NCBI GenBank assembly: GCA_025602905.1
Contig: JAHLKI010000020.1
Coordinates: forward strand, 62,001 to 126,000
From: Phlyctochytrium arcticum
Lineage: Eukaryota > Chytridiomycota > Chytridiomycetes > Chytridiales > Chytridiaceae
Direction of reading: 5' to 3'
Length of the DNA stretch: 64,000 nt
Shown: in pieces, positions 1-10,438 of the stretch
Position numbering within the stretch: position 1 is the first letter of the stretch
Layout: each line of letters starts with the position of its first letter
Program-made: the position numbers and the translations under genes
The notes under the pieces: model-generated
Database searches by the model: none
What the model was told of the DNA's origin: nothing
The model's input: only the letters and a program-made list of their open reading frames with translations

Positions 1-585
1 GCAATCTTGTATCCCTCAGCAATACAATAACTCGTAACTGATCACTATCTGTTAGTGAGGCAATCAGTGCGCAAGTGAGTAGATGTACTCACCTCTTGGT
101 AATTTGGTCCGGCGATCCTTATTCATCCGCTCAGCTTCCGTGCGAGCTGCGTCCGGGACAATGTCGGGAACAACCACCTCGTTGTAGCTCATATACCATG
201 GTTGCAGCTCATCCTCTGGCGGTGGTGGGGGTGGAGGGATAGGTCCTGCTTCGTCGGGAAACAGGACCAGCTTTTGTGTCGTTTTCGTTGTTCGTTGCGG
301 AGTGATCTGCCGAGTCACTCGGCGAGCATCGCGAAACAAGTGCGCGGGACGGGTAAAGGGCTCCGACACCAGCGGCTGCGTTGGTGGAAAACTTGCTCCA
401 TAGGGTGATAGCGTGGAGGTCTAAGATATATCAGCAACAAGATCCGTGGTGTTGCCAAAAGTATAACTTACGGGAAAAGAATCAACATAGGGGTTATGGG
501 CCAGGACCTCTGGTCGAGCTATGTGCGGCAGATTGTACTGTAGCCTGGGAATCTCTGGCTTGGCCGGCGTAGGTCGTCGCTTCAT
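1..585 (-). CDS. Unrecognised proline-rich protein, 3' end cut by window edge
   Basis: I read a start at 585 (MKRRPTPAKPEIPRLQ...) and two introns. The first lies at about 423-474, from GTAAGT to TTAG, and joins ...NPYVDSFP to TSTLSPYG in phase 0. The second lies at about 50-93, beginning GTGAGT, and leads to ...KLPR-DSDQLRVIVLL before the sequence ends. The predicted protein is rich in Pro and Arg and has a run of seven prolines (PPPPPPP) followed by EDELQPWYM. I see no domain I can name. The gene is divergent from UPF3, with about 180 bp between the two starts, so they may share a promoter. Splicing keeps the frame open, which supports a real gene, but the function is unknown and the C terminus is missing. 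Confidence 0.55.
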
Positions 586-765
586 TTTATTGATGTAAAT
601 TCCTGGTGCAAAATTCCAATGCCTCAAACCCAAAATGTCCCGTCATCGAGCTCCGAAGACTGTGCCACAAATGCAGGCACAGTCACAATAGAAGATTGTG
701 ACATTCGCAGCAAATCGCAAACTAGAGAGATATAAATCATAGGAAAAAGTCTTTGGACGAACAGT

Positions 766-2437
766 ATGGTAGCGGCGCCTGCAGGTAAGCTTACAGAGAA
801 ACTTTGGGTTGGAGCTGCATTATATTAAAGTATACATTTAGCTGCCACTGATAGCCAACAAAGTGCGAATTCACGCCCAGTGGTGGAGGAGAGAAGCAAG
901 GATGGCCAAAATGAAGAGAGAAAGCGCAACAGAAGACCCCGCAAAAGAACTAGTCGAAAGGCAAAGGAGTCGCATGCCCGTCTCAAGATTGTCATCAGAC
1001 GACTGCCGCCCAATTTACCGGTAGACTCTTTCAAAAACACAGTGGAGAAGTGGCTTCCGGATACCGATTGGTGGACCTATGTCCCGGGAAAACTGGCTAG
1101 CAGGTAAGGTTCCCTGCCGCTAGTTGCAACGATGGTGGATATCTGACTCCCTATTTGATCTGCCTAGTCAAGCCAAGATTAATGTGTTTTCGAGGGCTTA
1201 CATGAACTTTAAAACGGTCGAAACATTGCTCGACTTTTGCGCCCAGTATAATGCGCACACATTCGTAGATTCTCGAGGTATGTTGTTTCAAGATTAAGCA
1301 GTTGTTTTTTTCCCGCACTAACTTCTGGAGAAATCGTTAGGATCCGAATATCGAGCTGTGGTTGAGTTTGCACCTTACCAAAAGACCCCCAAAAAGAAGA
1401 GAAAGTTGGATCCACGGATGAACACGATTGACCAGGGTTAGTAAGAGAATAGGAATATCCTTTACCTATCTTTAACGTTGAAAGTAGACCCCGACTATCT
1501 TGCGTTCCTCAAGTCACTCGAGGCCGAGGACGACGCTGCTACCAATGGCGTATCTAACGAGCTGCAAAACGGCGACAAGGATGCAAACATGGGAACGTCC
1601 GCGATGACAGGAGTAGTAGGTGGGCCAAATAGTCCAAAGACTACACCTTTACTTGAAGCCTTGCGCATAAAAAAGGCTGCCCAGCGTGCAGCTGCTGAGG
1701 AACAAAGAAAACTCAGAGCAGAAGCGAAAGCACAGGCCGGGGACAGTAAAAAGAATGAAAAGAGGCGTGGTGCAAAACCTGTAGAAGTCAAAGGTGGTGG
1801 ACGCGGGAAAAGGAATGAAGTCGTCAAGAACGTTACGCCCACCGGAATCATCAAAAGGCCATCTCCGCCCTCGTCTCCGCAAGGGAAGAGACCCGCTGCT
1901 GCGCCCAATATGAATCCAAAAGAGGTGGTCCCAAAAGGCCGCGAAAGTCGCGAACCCCGCCGTGAACGTGAACGAGCCAATCCAACTGGAAACCTCTTTA
2001 AAGCATCGTTGGGGGCTGCCTTGGGTATCCAAGAGCCTCGCAAACCGCGTGAAAGAAAACCGAAAAGTAAGCCAGAGATTGTCCAGGTCAAACCAGAGGA
2101 AGTTGCACGACCACTCCCGACTAATTCCGACATTATCGGCAAAGTGAGGGAAGAAGGGAAAGGAAGAAGTTACAAAAGCAAGCGACTCGCTCGTGCTGAA
2201 GCTATTGCGTCCGGGCAGGTTATCAAAGAAGATATTCCGATTGCGTGGGAGAGTCAGGAGCCCCCTCCAGCAAAGTCACGCAGGAACCGAGTGCGCAACG
2301 CGAGCGAATCCTCTTCTCAAACTACTGCTCAAACTTCCCCACAGTCGTCCCCAGCGAGAAAGGCAGGGCCCTCCGTAACCATTATGAAGAGAGACGGCAC
2401 GACCAGTAGTTTCAACGTTGGGGTGGATGGAACGTGA
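766..2437 (+). CDS. UPF3: UPF3/Smg4 nonsense-mediated mRNA decay factor
   Basis: UPF3 links exon-junction or ribosome-bound complexes to UPF2 and UPF1 in nonsense-mediated decay. I read five exons: 766-784, 842-1103, 1168-1277, 1341-1436 and 1485-2437. All introns are GT-AG and the frame is kept. The Smg4/UPF3 RRM-like fold is plain. It starts at ARLKIVIRRLPPNL, continues through SRAYMNFKTVETLLDF and VDSRGSEYRAVVEFAPYQK, and ends near DPDYLAFLKSLEAEDD. The C-terminal half is basic and disordered and closes with VTIMKRDGTTSSFNV, a tail I associate with fungal UPF3. The start is the first ATG in frame after a 5-codon exon 1 (MVAAPA). The stop TGA at 2435-2437 overlaps a GTGAGT, so a further 3' exon cannot be ruled out. 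The RRM region makes the call strong. Confidence 0.93.
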
Positions 2438-4305
2438 GTATCGTATCATTTGCACGGGATGGAAAAGTAAAATCTATCCGGAACGAGACCACCCCCTTCG
2501 GCATTCACTTGGAGCGAGTTTACCGCTTTGTCCCAACTGACAAGTAGATGGATCCGTACGACTTGATCGGCCGTTCCGAACTCCAGTATCATAGAGATGA
2601 CATCTCTCTATGTGCGCGCCGCCACAACACAGCTCGAGAATCAGCTGCAATTGCTGTTGATACGAACGTAACTCAAGGTCCTTTGCGCACTGGATTGGTT
2701 TCCCACAGATCGTTGGCAGACTGGACTCGACGTCGTCATAGAGCCGTGAAACGTAAACTGCCCTTACCTTCCGCATTCCTGCACCGCCGTATGATAGTTT
2801 CCTTAAGGTTGTACACATTATTGTTGATTAATAGAGCAACGGAACGTCGGTGCAATTGCCTTCGCATGTGTGGGGCAACCAGGATAACCATGGGTCCATT
2901 ATCCATTCCCTCCCAGAATACGGTCGATGGGCCCCAATCCAATTGATCACATATCTTTGGCGAAGCTTTTTCGCTAAAATGGCTATTGCGTAGCCTTTTA
3001 GGATCATAATACTTTGCAGATCAAACAATCATGGGATCTTCAGGATCGTCCCCTACCCGGTCGGAAAATAGCCATATCCGAGCAGCCCAGAAACCTATTC
3101 ACCCATGCCCAACGAGCCCGACGAGTCGACGACCCTCCCTCCTTGACGTCAAGTCAAGACAAAGTGACGGGCCTAGCTGTGTTATTCAATGTAGAGACCG
3201 CCACAAAAACCGCGCCGGAAAAGTCAAAAGAGACTCGTTGATTTAAAGTCCGGGGGACATCTCAAGTCCCTGTAATGACATCGTTCCAAAGCGAAAAGGA
3301 AATCCCAATTCATTTCCAAAACTTTTTTTCTTTATAAGTAGCGAATTGGTTGAGCAAACCCCAACTACTTTCTTCTATAACCCACTTCCTACCCGGCAAA
3401 CATTTTACCCAGCACTTTTTTCTTTTACATTGTCATTCAACCATTTTTTTCCAAACTTTTTTTTTCCACACCGCCCACAATCGGAATTACAGAAATCGAC
3501 TCACTCTGACGACTAGAGCGATAAATTTCTGTTCACGGCTTATTATTTACGTTACTGCTGGGCGAGAGCAGCTGAGCCAACCTCACGGAGCAGCGGAGTA
3601 GAAGAACCCAGAGCGGGGGCTTCTATAAAGCGGATAAAGCTACATTGTTACAAAGCCCAAACAAAGTGTCGATCGGAGCCTTTTTCGCCTGGACTTTTTT
3701 CGCAGTGATTAATTACGGCACATCAAAGGGAACATTTTCGTGAGACTTTTGGATTGAGATTGGATCAAGAGAGACAAAACTTGTTTGTTTTATTTTCCGC
3801 CAAAACCATTCCATTGTATTGAATGCTGTAAGCTTTTGCAGTATACTTTTTTTTGTGGCGAATACTTCTTTGTCATCTCGGCAGTTGCATAAAAAAGGAT
3901 TGAGAAAACCTTTCTCGCAAGCCTTTATTCTCGCTCTCTCTCGTTTCTTTGGGAAATCTCTCACTCAGCAATACGAAATTATATCCATCGTTGATTATTA
4001 GGGATCTCGGTTCCTCGGTTTTTTTAAATTCCAAACCTTGGTTGTGGAAGGGAAAAAAGTTGTTCAAAGGCGTTGTTGGACCCTCAGAACCCTGGCGATC
4101 TGGTAAACCAATTTGCCCAAGTTATAAACGACTCTAGGACGGGATCATCGAAACTTGGTCTCCAAACATTGGAAAAGGCTGGCTTTTTTTTATTGAAGTG
4201 AAGACCAGTTTTTTTTCTCTTTGCAATCATTTCTGAAGCTGCAACAGTTGTCGGACCCCACATTGAACTTTATCTATTACAACAAAGAAAGCATCCACGC
4301 CGAGA
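2438..4305. other. Gene-poor interval between UPF3 and the 4.3 kb gene
   Basis: Short open frames occur on both strands around 2.5-3.0 kb, but none shows recognisable motifs or clean splice continuity. From about 3.3 kb to 4.3 kb the + strand is T-rich with many pyrimidine runs, which fits a long promoter or 5' leader for the gene starting at 4306. No RNA gene or repeat was seen. Confidence 0.5.
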
Positions 4306-5615
4306 ATGGTACCCACCACTACTTCGCCAGAATCAATAGCCCCACCATCACTGAACGAGACTGCGACATTTACCGGAGCAGGTCCCGCTGGCATTATTAG
4401 CAAAGAGCATCGGCATCAGCCTGGGGAGGCCAGTCATGTCAGCCTATTGCCCGGCCGACCAAAGACGGCTGTACCCGTCGCTGCTGAAGCATCGGGTGGG
4501 CCCATGATAGCTAGCCCGACCCCCAGCAGCACACCATCCAGTACATGCCTGACAACGAAAACCCCCTCCAAACAGTCTGTGGCATCTCTCACCACTTCCA
4601 ATGGCGAGTCGGATGACGAGGACAACATGGATGAGAGCGTGCCGGCACCGCCAACGCGTCGGCGAGGAAGTGTGCTGGATGACACGATTATGAGAGACAT
4701 GCTTGGAAAGCGAGCTGCCCCTGCCGAAGGACAGGAGGATAAAGAGGAACTGGAGCGCATGGAGCGTATGTATGTCATGTTAAGGTAATGCCCGCTGGTT
4801 TTGGTGTTCAATGTTGAAGAGGCAGGCTAAGACATGTCAAACTTAGATGGTCTAAGCGGTATCGGTCAGCATTGGTACGGGATGCAAATGCTGTGTTTGC
4901 GGCTGAAGTGGAAGCGGCGCAAAGTCCCATAGACGACGATGAGCCGTCCCTGGATTCCTCATCTCCTCCGGGTCATAACAAGCTCGATATGACCTCCCGC
5001 GACATGACGACGCGTCGGTCCTCTATGAGCACCGGATCTTTTGGTGCAGGGCGCGTTTTCGCATCATCAGAGCTGGACGCGGCTCTGGCAGCATTTGGAG
5101 CCGACGGTGATGAGAGGGAGCATCACGAGAGGGATCAGTTGGTGAGCCGATCCGGGACGGAAGCCACAGCAAGTGGTTCGGCCTCCCGTCGAGAATCTGA
5201 TACATCTGTCAACTCGGACAATTTGTCAAAAGTGAGCGGCAAAGTGCAACGCTCATGTCCTGCCAGCAGTGTGCGGAACGGCACATTGAGCAGAGGAGGC
5301 GGGGACGGGACAAAACGAACAGTCCGATTTTCGAATGATATCATCATGATACAGCTTGATTCACCATTTGATGATGATGATGAGTACGATCAACAGGAAG
5401 AGGAGGAAACAGACAGCGATATGGATGAGGCAGCAACGGTAGCCGAGGAACCCGATGCCGGAGACTTTAACACCCACGTGTCATCCCCGGCCGTCCAGAA
5501 ACGCCGGATGAGCCGATTGAAGACCTCGTCACCCAACGTCAAGAAACTCACGAAAGCGTTCAAGAAGGTGTTTATGGGATCGCATACCGCTAAACCGGCC
5601 GTGAATGTAGCTTGA
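4306..5615 (+). CDS. Acidic, disordered protein of unknown function
   Basis: Two exons, 4306-4784 and 4847-5615, are joined across a 62-nt GT-AG intron in frame (...MYVMLR-WSKRYRSALVRDANAVFAAE...). The protein is about 415 aa and largely low complexity. It has Ser/Thr/Pro-rich segments, an acidic patch (SDDEDNMDES) and a later acidic block (DDDDEYDQQEEEETDSDMDE). It ends in a basic tail rich in Lys (SPNVKKLTKAFKKVFMG). The best folded candidate is the short amphipathic stretch around the splice junction. I recognise no domain. The start is preceded by a long T-rich leader. A regulatory or scaffold role would be a guess. Confidence 0.7.
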
Positions 5616-5951
5616 GAATGTGTGTGGGCGAACGTGATTTTCTTTTTCTTTTTGCTTCTTTCAATATACCCCCTTTATGCTTCCTAGATTCACAACATAA
5701 ACTTTATGTATATAGATTGTTTTGTCTCAACTGCTCTCACCATGCGTGGTCCCTTAATTCCTGAACGACTGCGCAAATCGTAGGGCGTCAAAATCCTGGG
5801 AATACTATACGATCAAAACTCCCCCCGGCTGAAGTGCAACTATGACTGCACTACGCATAGCACTGGTAGATGTCAAAGACACGATAATCTCCATAGTTCT
5901 TGAATTGAATTATATACAATGTGTTGGCACAAAACATATAAAGTAGCACGA
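5616..5951. other. Convergent 3' intergenic region
   Basis: This 336-bp stretch separates two converging genes. It is T-rich just after 5640 (likely 3' end processing of the upstream gene) and shows no ORF or structured RNA that I can support. Confidence 0.4.
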
Positions 5952-6644
5952 TTAATGAGGCTTTGAAGGGATTTGACTATCAAAGGTCACGTATAGTCCA
6001 CTGGTTGCCGTCACGCGCTTTGCCTAAGGAAGAAGGGTCAGTATATGTATTCCACACCATCATTTGTCACGTTGAAAACATACATTCTCCAAAATCTCAT
6101 TGACGGCCGTCTCTTCCTCGAGTTGTTCGGCCACATACCACTGCAAAAAGTTATCGGTGGTGAAATCGTTTTCTTCCCGGGCTTGTTTCAGTAATGCCGA
6201 GATGGCAACCGAGTTGTGTTGTTCTTCCTCCAATGCCTTTTGCCTTTAAAAAATGATAGGAATGGTTCAACCTTTGCCAAACATTCAAAAACACGAAAAC
6301 ACATACCAAATCTCCAACGGATCTTGAAACGAAAACTTTTGCTGATGGATGGTATGAACCAATGCACCCTTGGCCCGGCGTTTGGTGATGTGATCAAAGA
6401 TTTTGAGACCGTGCCCGCGCTCTTCGTCGGATTGTTGGCGACACCAGGCGGCCGATCCGGGGAGTTCCCGGTCCTGGAACCAGAGCGACATGGAGAGGTA
6501 CAGGTTGGAGTTTGTGAGTTCTCGGTTGGCCTATCAATGTATACAGTTGATGAGACATGGGTAGGTGATTGGGACTTGATGAATGTTTTATATTACCTGC
6601 TGGATCAGTCCACCCAAAATCTTGTTGCTTATTCGCATGGCCAT
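5952..6644 (-). CDS. Ferritin (non-haem, iron-storage four-helix protein)
   Basis: Ferritin oxidises Fe(II) and stores iron in a 24-subunit shell. Four exons on the minus strand (6644-6597, 6530-6307, 6243-6084, 6023-5952) give a 167-aa product, a normal ferritin length. The ferroxidase ligands seen are E20, E53 with H56 (SDEERGH), E97/98 in LEEEQHN, and E130-Q131 with E134 (WYVAEQLEEE). The layout resembles bacterial FtnA more than animal H-ferritin, including the E-Q-x-x-E motif in helix D. There is no signal or transit peptide, so the protein is probably cytosolic. All three introns are short GT-AG introns, so the copy is resident in a eukaryotic genome. The stop of the Kelch gene lies about 450 bp upstream, on the same strand. 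Confidence 0.9.
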
Positions 6645-7091
6645 GATTTCTGTATATATATCCTTTTCGGGTGGAAAAATGCTCGAGTTTGGAAGATATT
6701 TCGACGCTGCAGTTTTTTGATCAGGAAATTTTGGGGGGGCCCTCACAGTTATAAGAAATTCTGGAGATCGGGAATGGCTCTTACGTCACTTGTTCATCGC
6801 CATAATTTAACTGCATTTTCCGGAAATGAAAATTATTTGTAGCGTAAAACTTGCACGTATTGACGCAGGTATAGACGGGGGATGATGGAGTGGATTAAAA
6901 ACTAAAGAAGAAATGATCCAAAATGTATGTACAAAAAGTCCGTGAAAAAAAAAGTAGTGAAAAAGATAGTGTCTTCGCGCGTATACGACGAGCCAAACAA
7001 AATCCTTAAGAGGTATGAGTATCCGTGACTGCGGCATGACAGATGATATCAAAATTTAGGTGGGGAGAAGATGAGTGAAGTGAATGTGAGG
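6645..7091. other. Intergenic region upstream of ferritin
   Basis: About 450 bp between the Kelch gene stop and the ferritin start, both on the minus strand. It must hold the ferritin promoter. It is AT-rich, with runs of A near 6945-6965. I see no clear regulatory motif, iron-responsive hairpin or additional gene. Confidence 0.4.
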
Positions 7092-9512
7092 TTAATCCCC
7101 GCTCATAGCCCAGGATTCGAACGCATCGTCGTATGCGCCCAATGTGCCGGTTGTTTGGTGGGTAAGAATAGAGTTGGTGTCGGAGAGGAGGCTGTTACTG
7201 TCGTGATTGAGGCTGCTTGCATGGCTTGCATATGGTTGAGTTTGTAGCGGAGGAGGGGTACGATCGGTCCCGTGGCGGGATGATTGACTGAAGCTGTTGT
7301 TGCTGACGACGACAATGGGTGATGGTTCTTGGGATGTGGTGAGAGTGCTGCTGCCAAAGGTGGACTGGGTCGTTTCCGACTGCGAACTCCCAGCATCACC
7401 TCCTGCCAATGCCCACTGCTCAAATGCATCGTCATATGCGCCCAGTGTGTTCATGGTGCGAATGGACCCGGTAGAGTTTCGCGCTTGCCGCGGGGGTAGA
7501 CGTCCACTCAAAACAGAGTCGAGCGATGATGGGCGATGTGAGGAAGGTGCGGCAGATCCGTGGGGTGACCGGCGAGACCGCCCTGGCGATGTGGATCTGG
7601 AGGATGTACTATGAGGAGGACGAGTGGGTAGAGTGAGGGATTGGCGGATGGTAGACATGGCTTCGGGAGGTAGGAGAGCTAATGGGGGCATGGCCAAAAA
7701 GGGTTGTTGTTGGCGACGTTTGTCGGCTAGAAGGGGGTTGATGGTATGGCGTTCTGGGGGTAGGGTATTTCCCAGGGGTTGCAGCGGGATTCGGACCAAA
7801 GATGGTGGCCCATTTACAGATTGCCGGAAATTGAGGATATTATTTAATAATGTGGAACTGGAGCGAGCTTGGCTGCTGCGATCCGTACTCGAGACAGCCG
7901 AATTCGTTTCCGACGATCCCAAGGAGCGCCCATCCCCATCAACCTGTTTGCCGCCGTCGATATCGGTGCCAGACGGAGCATTCTCATTGGCAATCCGTAA
8001 CCGATTCGATACTGCCTGTAGCAGCAACCCGCGCTGCCGATCTTGACTGGTCCGAGGCCGCGTCCGCCGTCGAACAACCACCGCAGCCCCGACAAAAGTA
8101 AGTAACCCGCCCGTACTTAATCCAATAATGAGGCCAAGTTGAGACGTACTCCGCGTCTGCGGGTCCCTGGTCTGATCATCCACCGTGCCGTCAGGGTCGA
8201 CATCTGGAATATTGGGGGCAGGCGGCCGTCCCGTCGAGAATTTTTGTACTTTGCCCTGATTCCAGCCCGAGTTTTGCGAAAATACAAAGAGATTTGAAGG
8301 GCTAATGGGTGCATTGCCTTCCCCACCATAAATCCCCAAGCGACCAAATAGATCCACTGCAACGTGAAAAGCCCGGGGGGCCGGGGCCGGTTGGTCTATC
8401 GGGTGGGCTTGGTTAACCCAAGACAGTTGGGGTAGCGCGCCGAGCTCCAGACGCCAAAGGTCGCCCAAATATTCGTTTTTGACTGCATTGTATCCGCCAA
8501 AAAGATAGGCAAACGACGATTCAGCCATGAGGGTGAGGGAGGCACCGAGACGAGAGCTTGGAATGTCTGCATCAGAGTCGGGGGTTTGCCAGACTGGTAA
8601 TTCCCACGTCCGGTTGGCCAAGTGAAACAACATGCATGGATTAACGACCACAGCCGATCGTCCAAAACAGGTGACAAATGTGCCGTTCCGTAACAGAGCT
8701 GCCCCGGCCACACTTCCAGTCCCATTCAGAGCAGCCGCTACGAGTCCCACGGCTGGCGGTGGGATGCGGGTCCATGTCCAATTATCAATAGACAGGATAT
8801 ATATGGAATGTGCTTCGTCCCAATCTGACCTCCCCGAACCTCTGTCAGTGTCCAAATCTCCTCCATAGACGATAATCGAACGATTGGTTGGATCATACAA
8901 GGATGTATGAAGACTTCGCCCTCGAGGAATCTCTCCTTCCGTTTTAATGACCTCCACTTGTTTGGTAGCCGTGTGGAACACGATAATTTGGGTATTATCC
9001 ACATAGGGCAAATCATCGAAATCTGACCCGTTCCCTAACCGTCCAAAAGCCAGGACCACCCTTCCATCACCCAGGAAATCTGCGCTGTGCCCCACTCGAC
9101 CAAACAATTGCGATGGGGCATCTGGAGGGAAAAGATTACTCCGGAATAAATCGAGAGAGGATTCCGAGGCGGCTCCAACTGTCGACTTGTTGAAGAAGGA
9201 GACATCGCCCCACAAGGATCTTTGTATGCCATTGACGTCGGCATAGGCTGAGGAAAAGGAATTGGGACCAGACGCCGGAGACTGTTCGCGGCCTCCGAAT
9301 CCATAGACGACGTTGTTGGCGGCCACGACCCACGTCTGGTTTGCTAATGCGGAGGTTCGATAAGGGAGTTGGAGAATGAGAATCAAATTGAAGAGGAATG
9401 CGGTGAGCGGTGGGAGAGGGTTGAATGAGGGGGACCGCGGGGTATTATGTCGTCGGAGCTCTCGCGGAGGTGGCATATCCCTCAGGAGATGGTCCCGCCG
9501 CCTGGTGCCCAT
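7092..9512 (-). CDS. Kelch-repeat single-pass membrane protein
   Basis: One exon encodes up to 806 aa. The second Met (13, at 9476) may be the true start because it sits directly before a hydrophobic signal segment (about residues 34-50, LPPLTAFLFNLILILQLP). An ectodomain with Kelch-type blades follows: VVYGFGG near 68-74, RSIIVYGGD, FAYLFGGYNAV and LGIYGGEG. Several N-x-S/T sites fit an extracellular or luminal domain. A transmembrane helix lies at about 459-480 (LGLIIGLSTGGLLTFVGAAVVV), followed by RRRTRPR as stop-transfer. The cytoplasmic tail of about 320 aa is Ser/Pro-rich. It contains two copies of a short motif, TLGAYDDAFE-x-WA, at about 689 and 790, the second at the extreme C terminus. 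Fungal Kelch membrane proteins of this kind are linked to cell-surface or polarity roles, but no specific function can be assigned. Confidence 0.85.
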   Translation of the reverse strand: MGTRRRDHLLRDMPPPRELRRHNTPRSPSFNPLPPLTAFLFNLILILQLPYRTSALANQTWVVAANNVVYGFGGREQSPASGPNSFSSAYADVNGIQRSLWGDVSFFNKSTVGAASESSLDLFRSNLFPPDAPSQLFGRVGHSADFLGDGRVVLAFGRLGNGSDFDDLPYVDNTQIIVFHTATKQVEVIKTEGEIPRGRSLHTSLYDPTNRSIIVYGGDLDTDRGSGRSDWDEAHSIYILSIDNWTWTRIPPPAVGLVAAALNGTGSVAGAALLRNGTFVTCFGRSAVVVNPCMLFHLANRTWELPVWQTPDSDADIPSSRLGASLTLMAESSFAYLFGGYNAVKNEYLGDLWRLELGALPQLSWVNQAHPIDQPAPAPRAFHVAVDLFGRLGIYGGEGNAPISPSNLFVFSQNSGWNQGKVQKFSTGRPPAPNIPDVDPDGTVDDQTRDPQTRSTSQLGLIIGLSTGGLLTFVGAAVVVRRRTRPRTSQDRQRGLLLQAVSNRLRIANENAPSGTDIDGGKQVDGDGRSLGSSETNSAVSSTDRSSQARSSSTLLNNILNFRQSVNGPPSLVRIPLQPLGNTLPPERHTINPLLADKRRQQQPFLAMPPLALLPPEAMSTIRQSLTLPTRPPHSTSSRSTSPGRSRRSPHGSAAPSSHRPSSLDSVLSGRLPPRQARNSTGSIRTMNTLGAYDDAFEQWALAGGDAGSSQSETTQSTFGSSTLTTSQEPSPIVVVSNNSFSQSSRHGTDRTPPPLQTQPYASHASSLNHDSNSLLSDTNSILTHQTTGTLGAYDDAFESWAMSGD

Positions 9513-10438
9513 TGGTATTCGGCCTTTATGATAACTTCCTGTGACTTTGGAGAGAAACCAAAAGCTGGATATATAGTAGTGGTACTCCTTCTATCCAAAA
9601 GCCATAGGCTCCCTCCTACGGTGACAACTCCGCAATGCTTGACTGACTTCCTCGGCAACGCCGTCTCCACTGCACAAAAGACTGTCTCTGTTCTTCTTTA
9701 CTCAACGCAATCGCTTCAAATGTTCTCTTCTTCTTGCACTTTTCCACACTTTCCACAGAATCCAGACTAATTGCGAGGCAGGAAGAATCACCCTCCAAAT
9801 TTTGAGCGGCTGTGCACGGTGACCGCTGGGAGTCTGATTCCCAACGTAAAACAAACAATTCAGGAACGGAAAAGACTGTGTCGGGCAAGCTGCCGGTTGG
9901 TAGAAAATAGAAGCAAGCAAGCGGTGGAAGTCCAATGGCACCTTGGAAAAAAACCTGTTCTGTTTGGAGGTTTTGTTCTTATTGTTGCTTTCGAAATTAC
10001 ACCCAGGCGCCGAACCGCCGGCGGGGTGTGGCGGAGTCATCCAATCACGTTTCAGAAATACATTTTTTTTCCTAAACGGGTTTTTTGGTACCGACTCGCC
10101 TCATTTCGTTGATCGCCATTAGGAAAAACATCGTTTTTGGCCACAAAAAGGTCTTTACACTGACACGCACTATCTACGGGTTTTCTCTTGCTACATATTT
10201 GTATGAGTTGCTGGGCAGCTTCCGCCACTTGGATGGGTTTTGCAGACAAATAACTAGGGTCAATCAACTGTCATATCAGACTCAAGCACAATGAAACAGG
10301 CAATTCACTTGACCAATAGACAATTTTCATTCGCAGGATGCAACTGCGTGTATATACACGACTATACAGTCTATTCCTTCCTCAACACATTTGTTTCCCA
10401 AAAAAAGAGGGTGGTTGTCTACCCCAAGAACGATGAGT
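9513..10438. other. Intergenic region between the Kelch and cyclin genes
   Basis: About 925 bp. Because both flanking genes are on the minus strand, this is the Kelch promoter plus the cyclin 3' end. Small overlapping frames on both strands lack motifs. No RNA gene or repeat was recognised. Confidence 0.4.

Noticed and set aside
1495..2142. 215-codon minus frame inside UPF3
   Set aside because: Antisense to the basic C-terminal part of UPF3. Composition is a mirror of Lys/Arg/Pro codons and has no motif.
2474..3246. Overlapping frames on both strands after UPF3
   Set aside because: No consistent splice joins and no motifs. A small gene cannot be excluded but is not supported.
7297..8101. 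Plus-strand frames inside the Kelch gene
   Set aside because: Shadows of the Ser/Pro-rich tail on the opposite strand.
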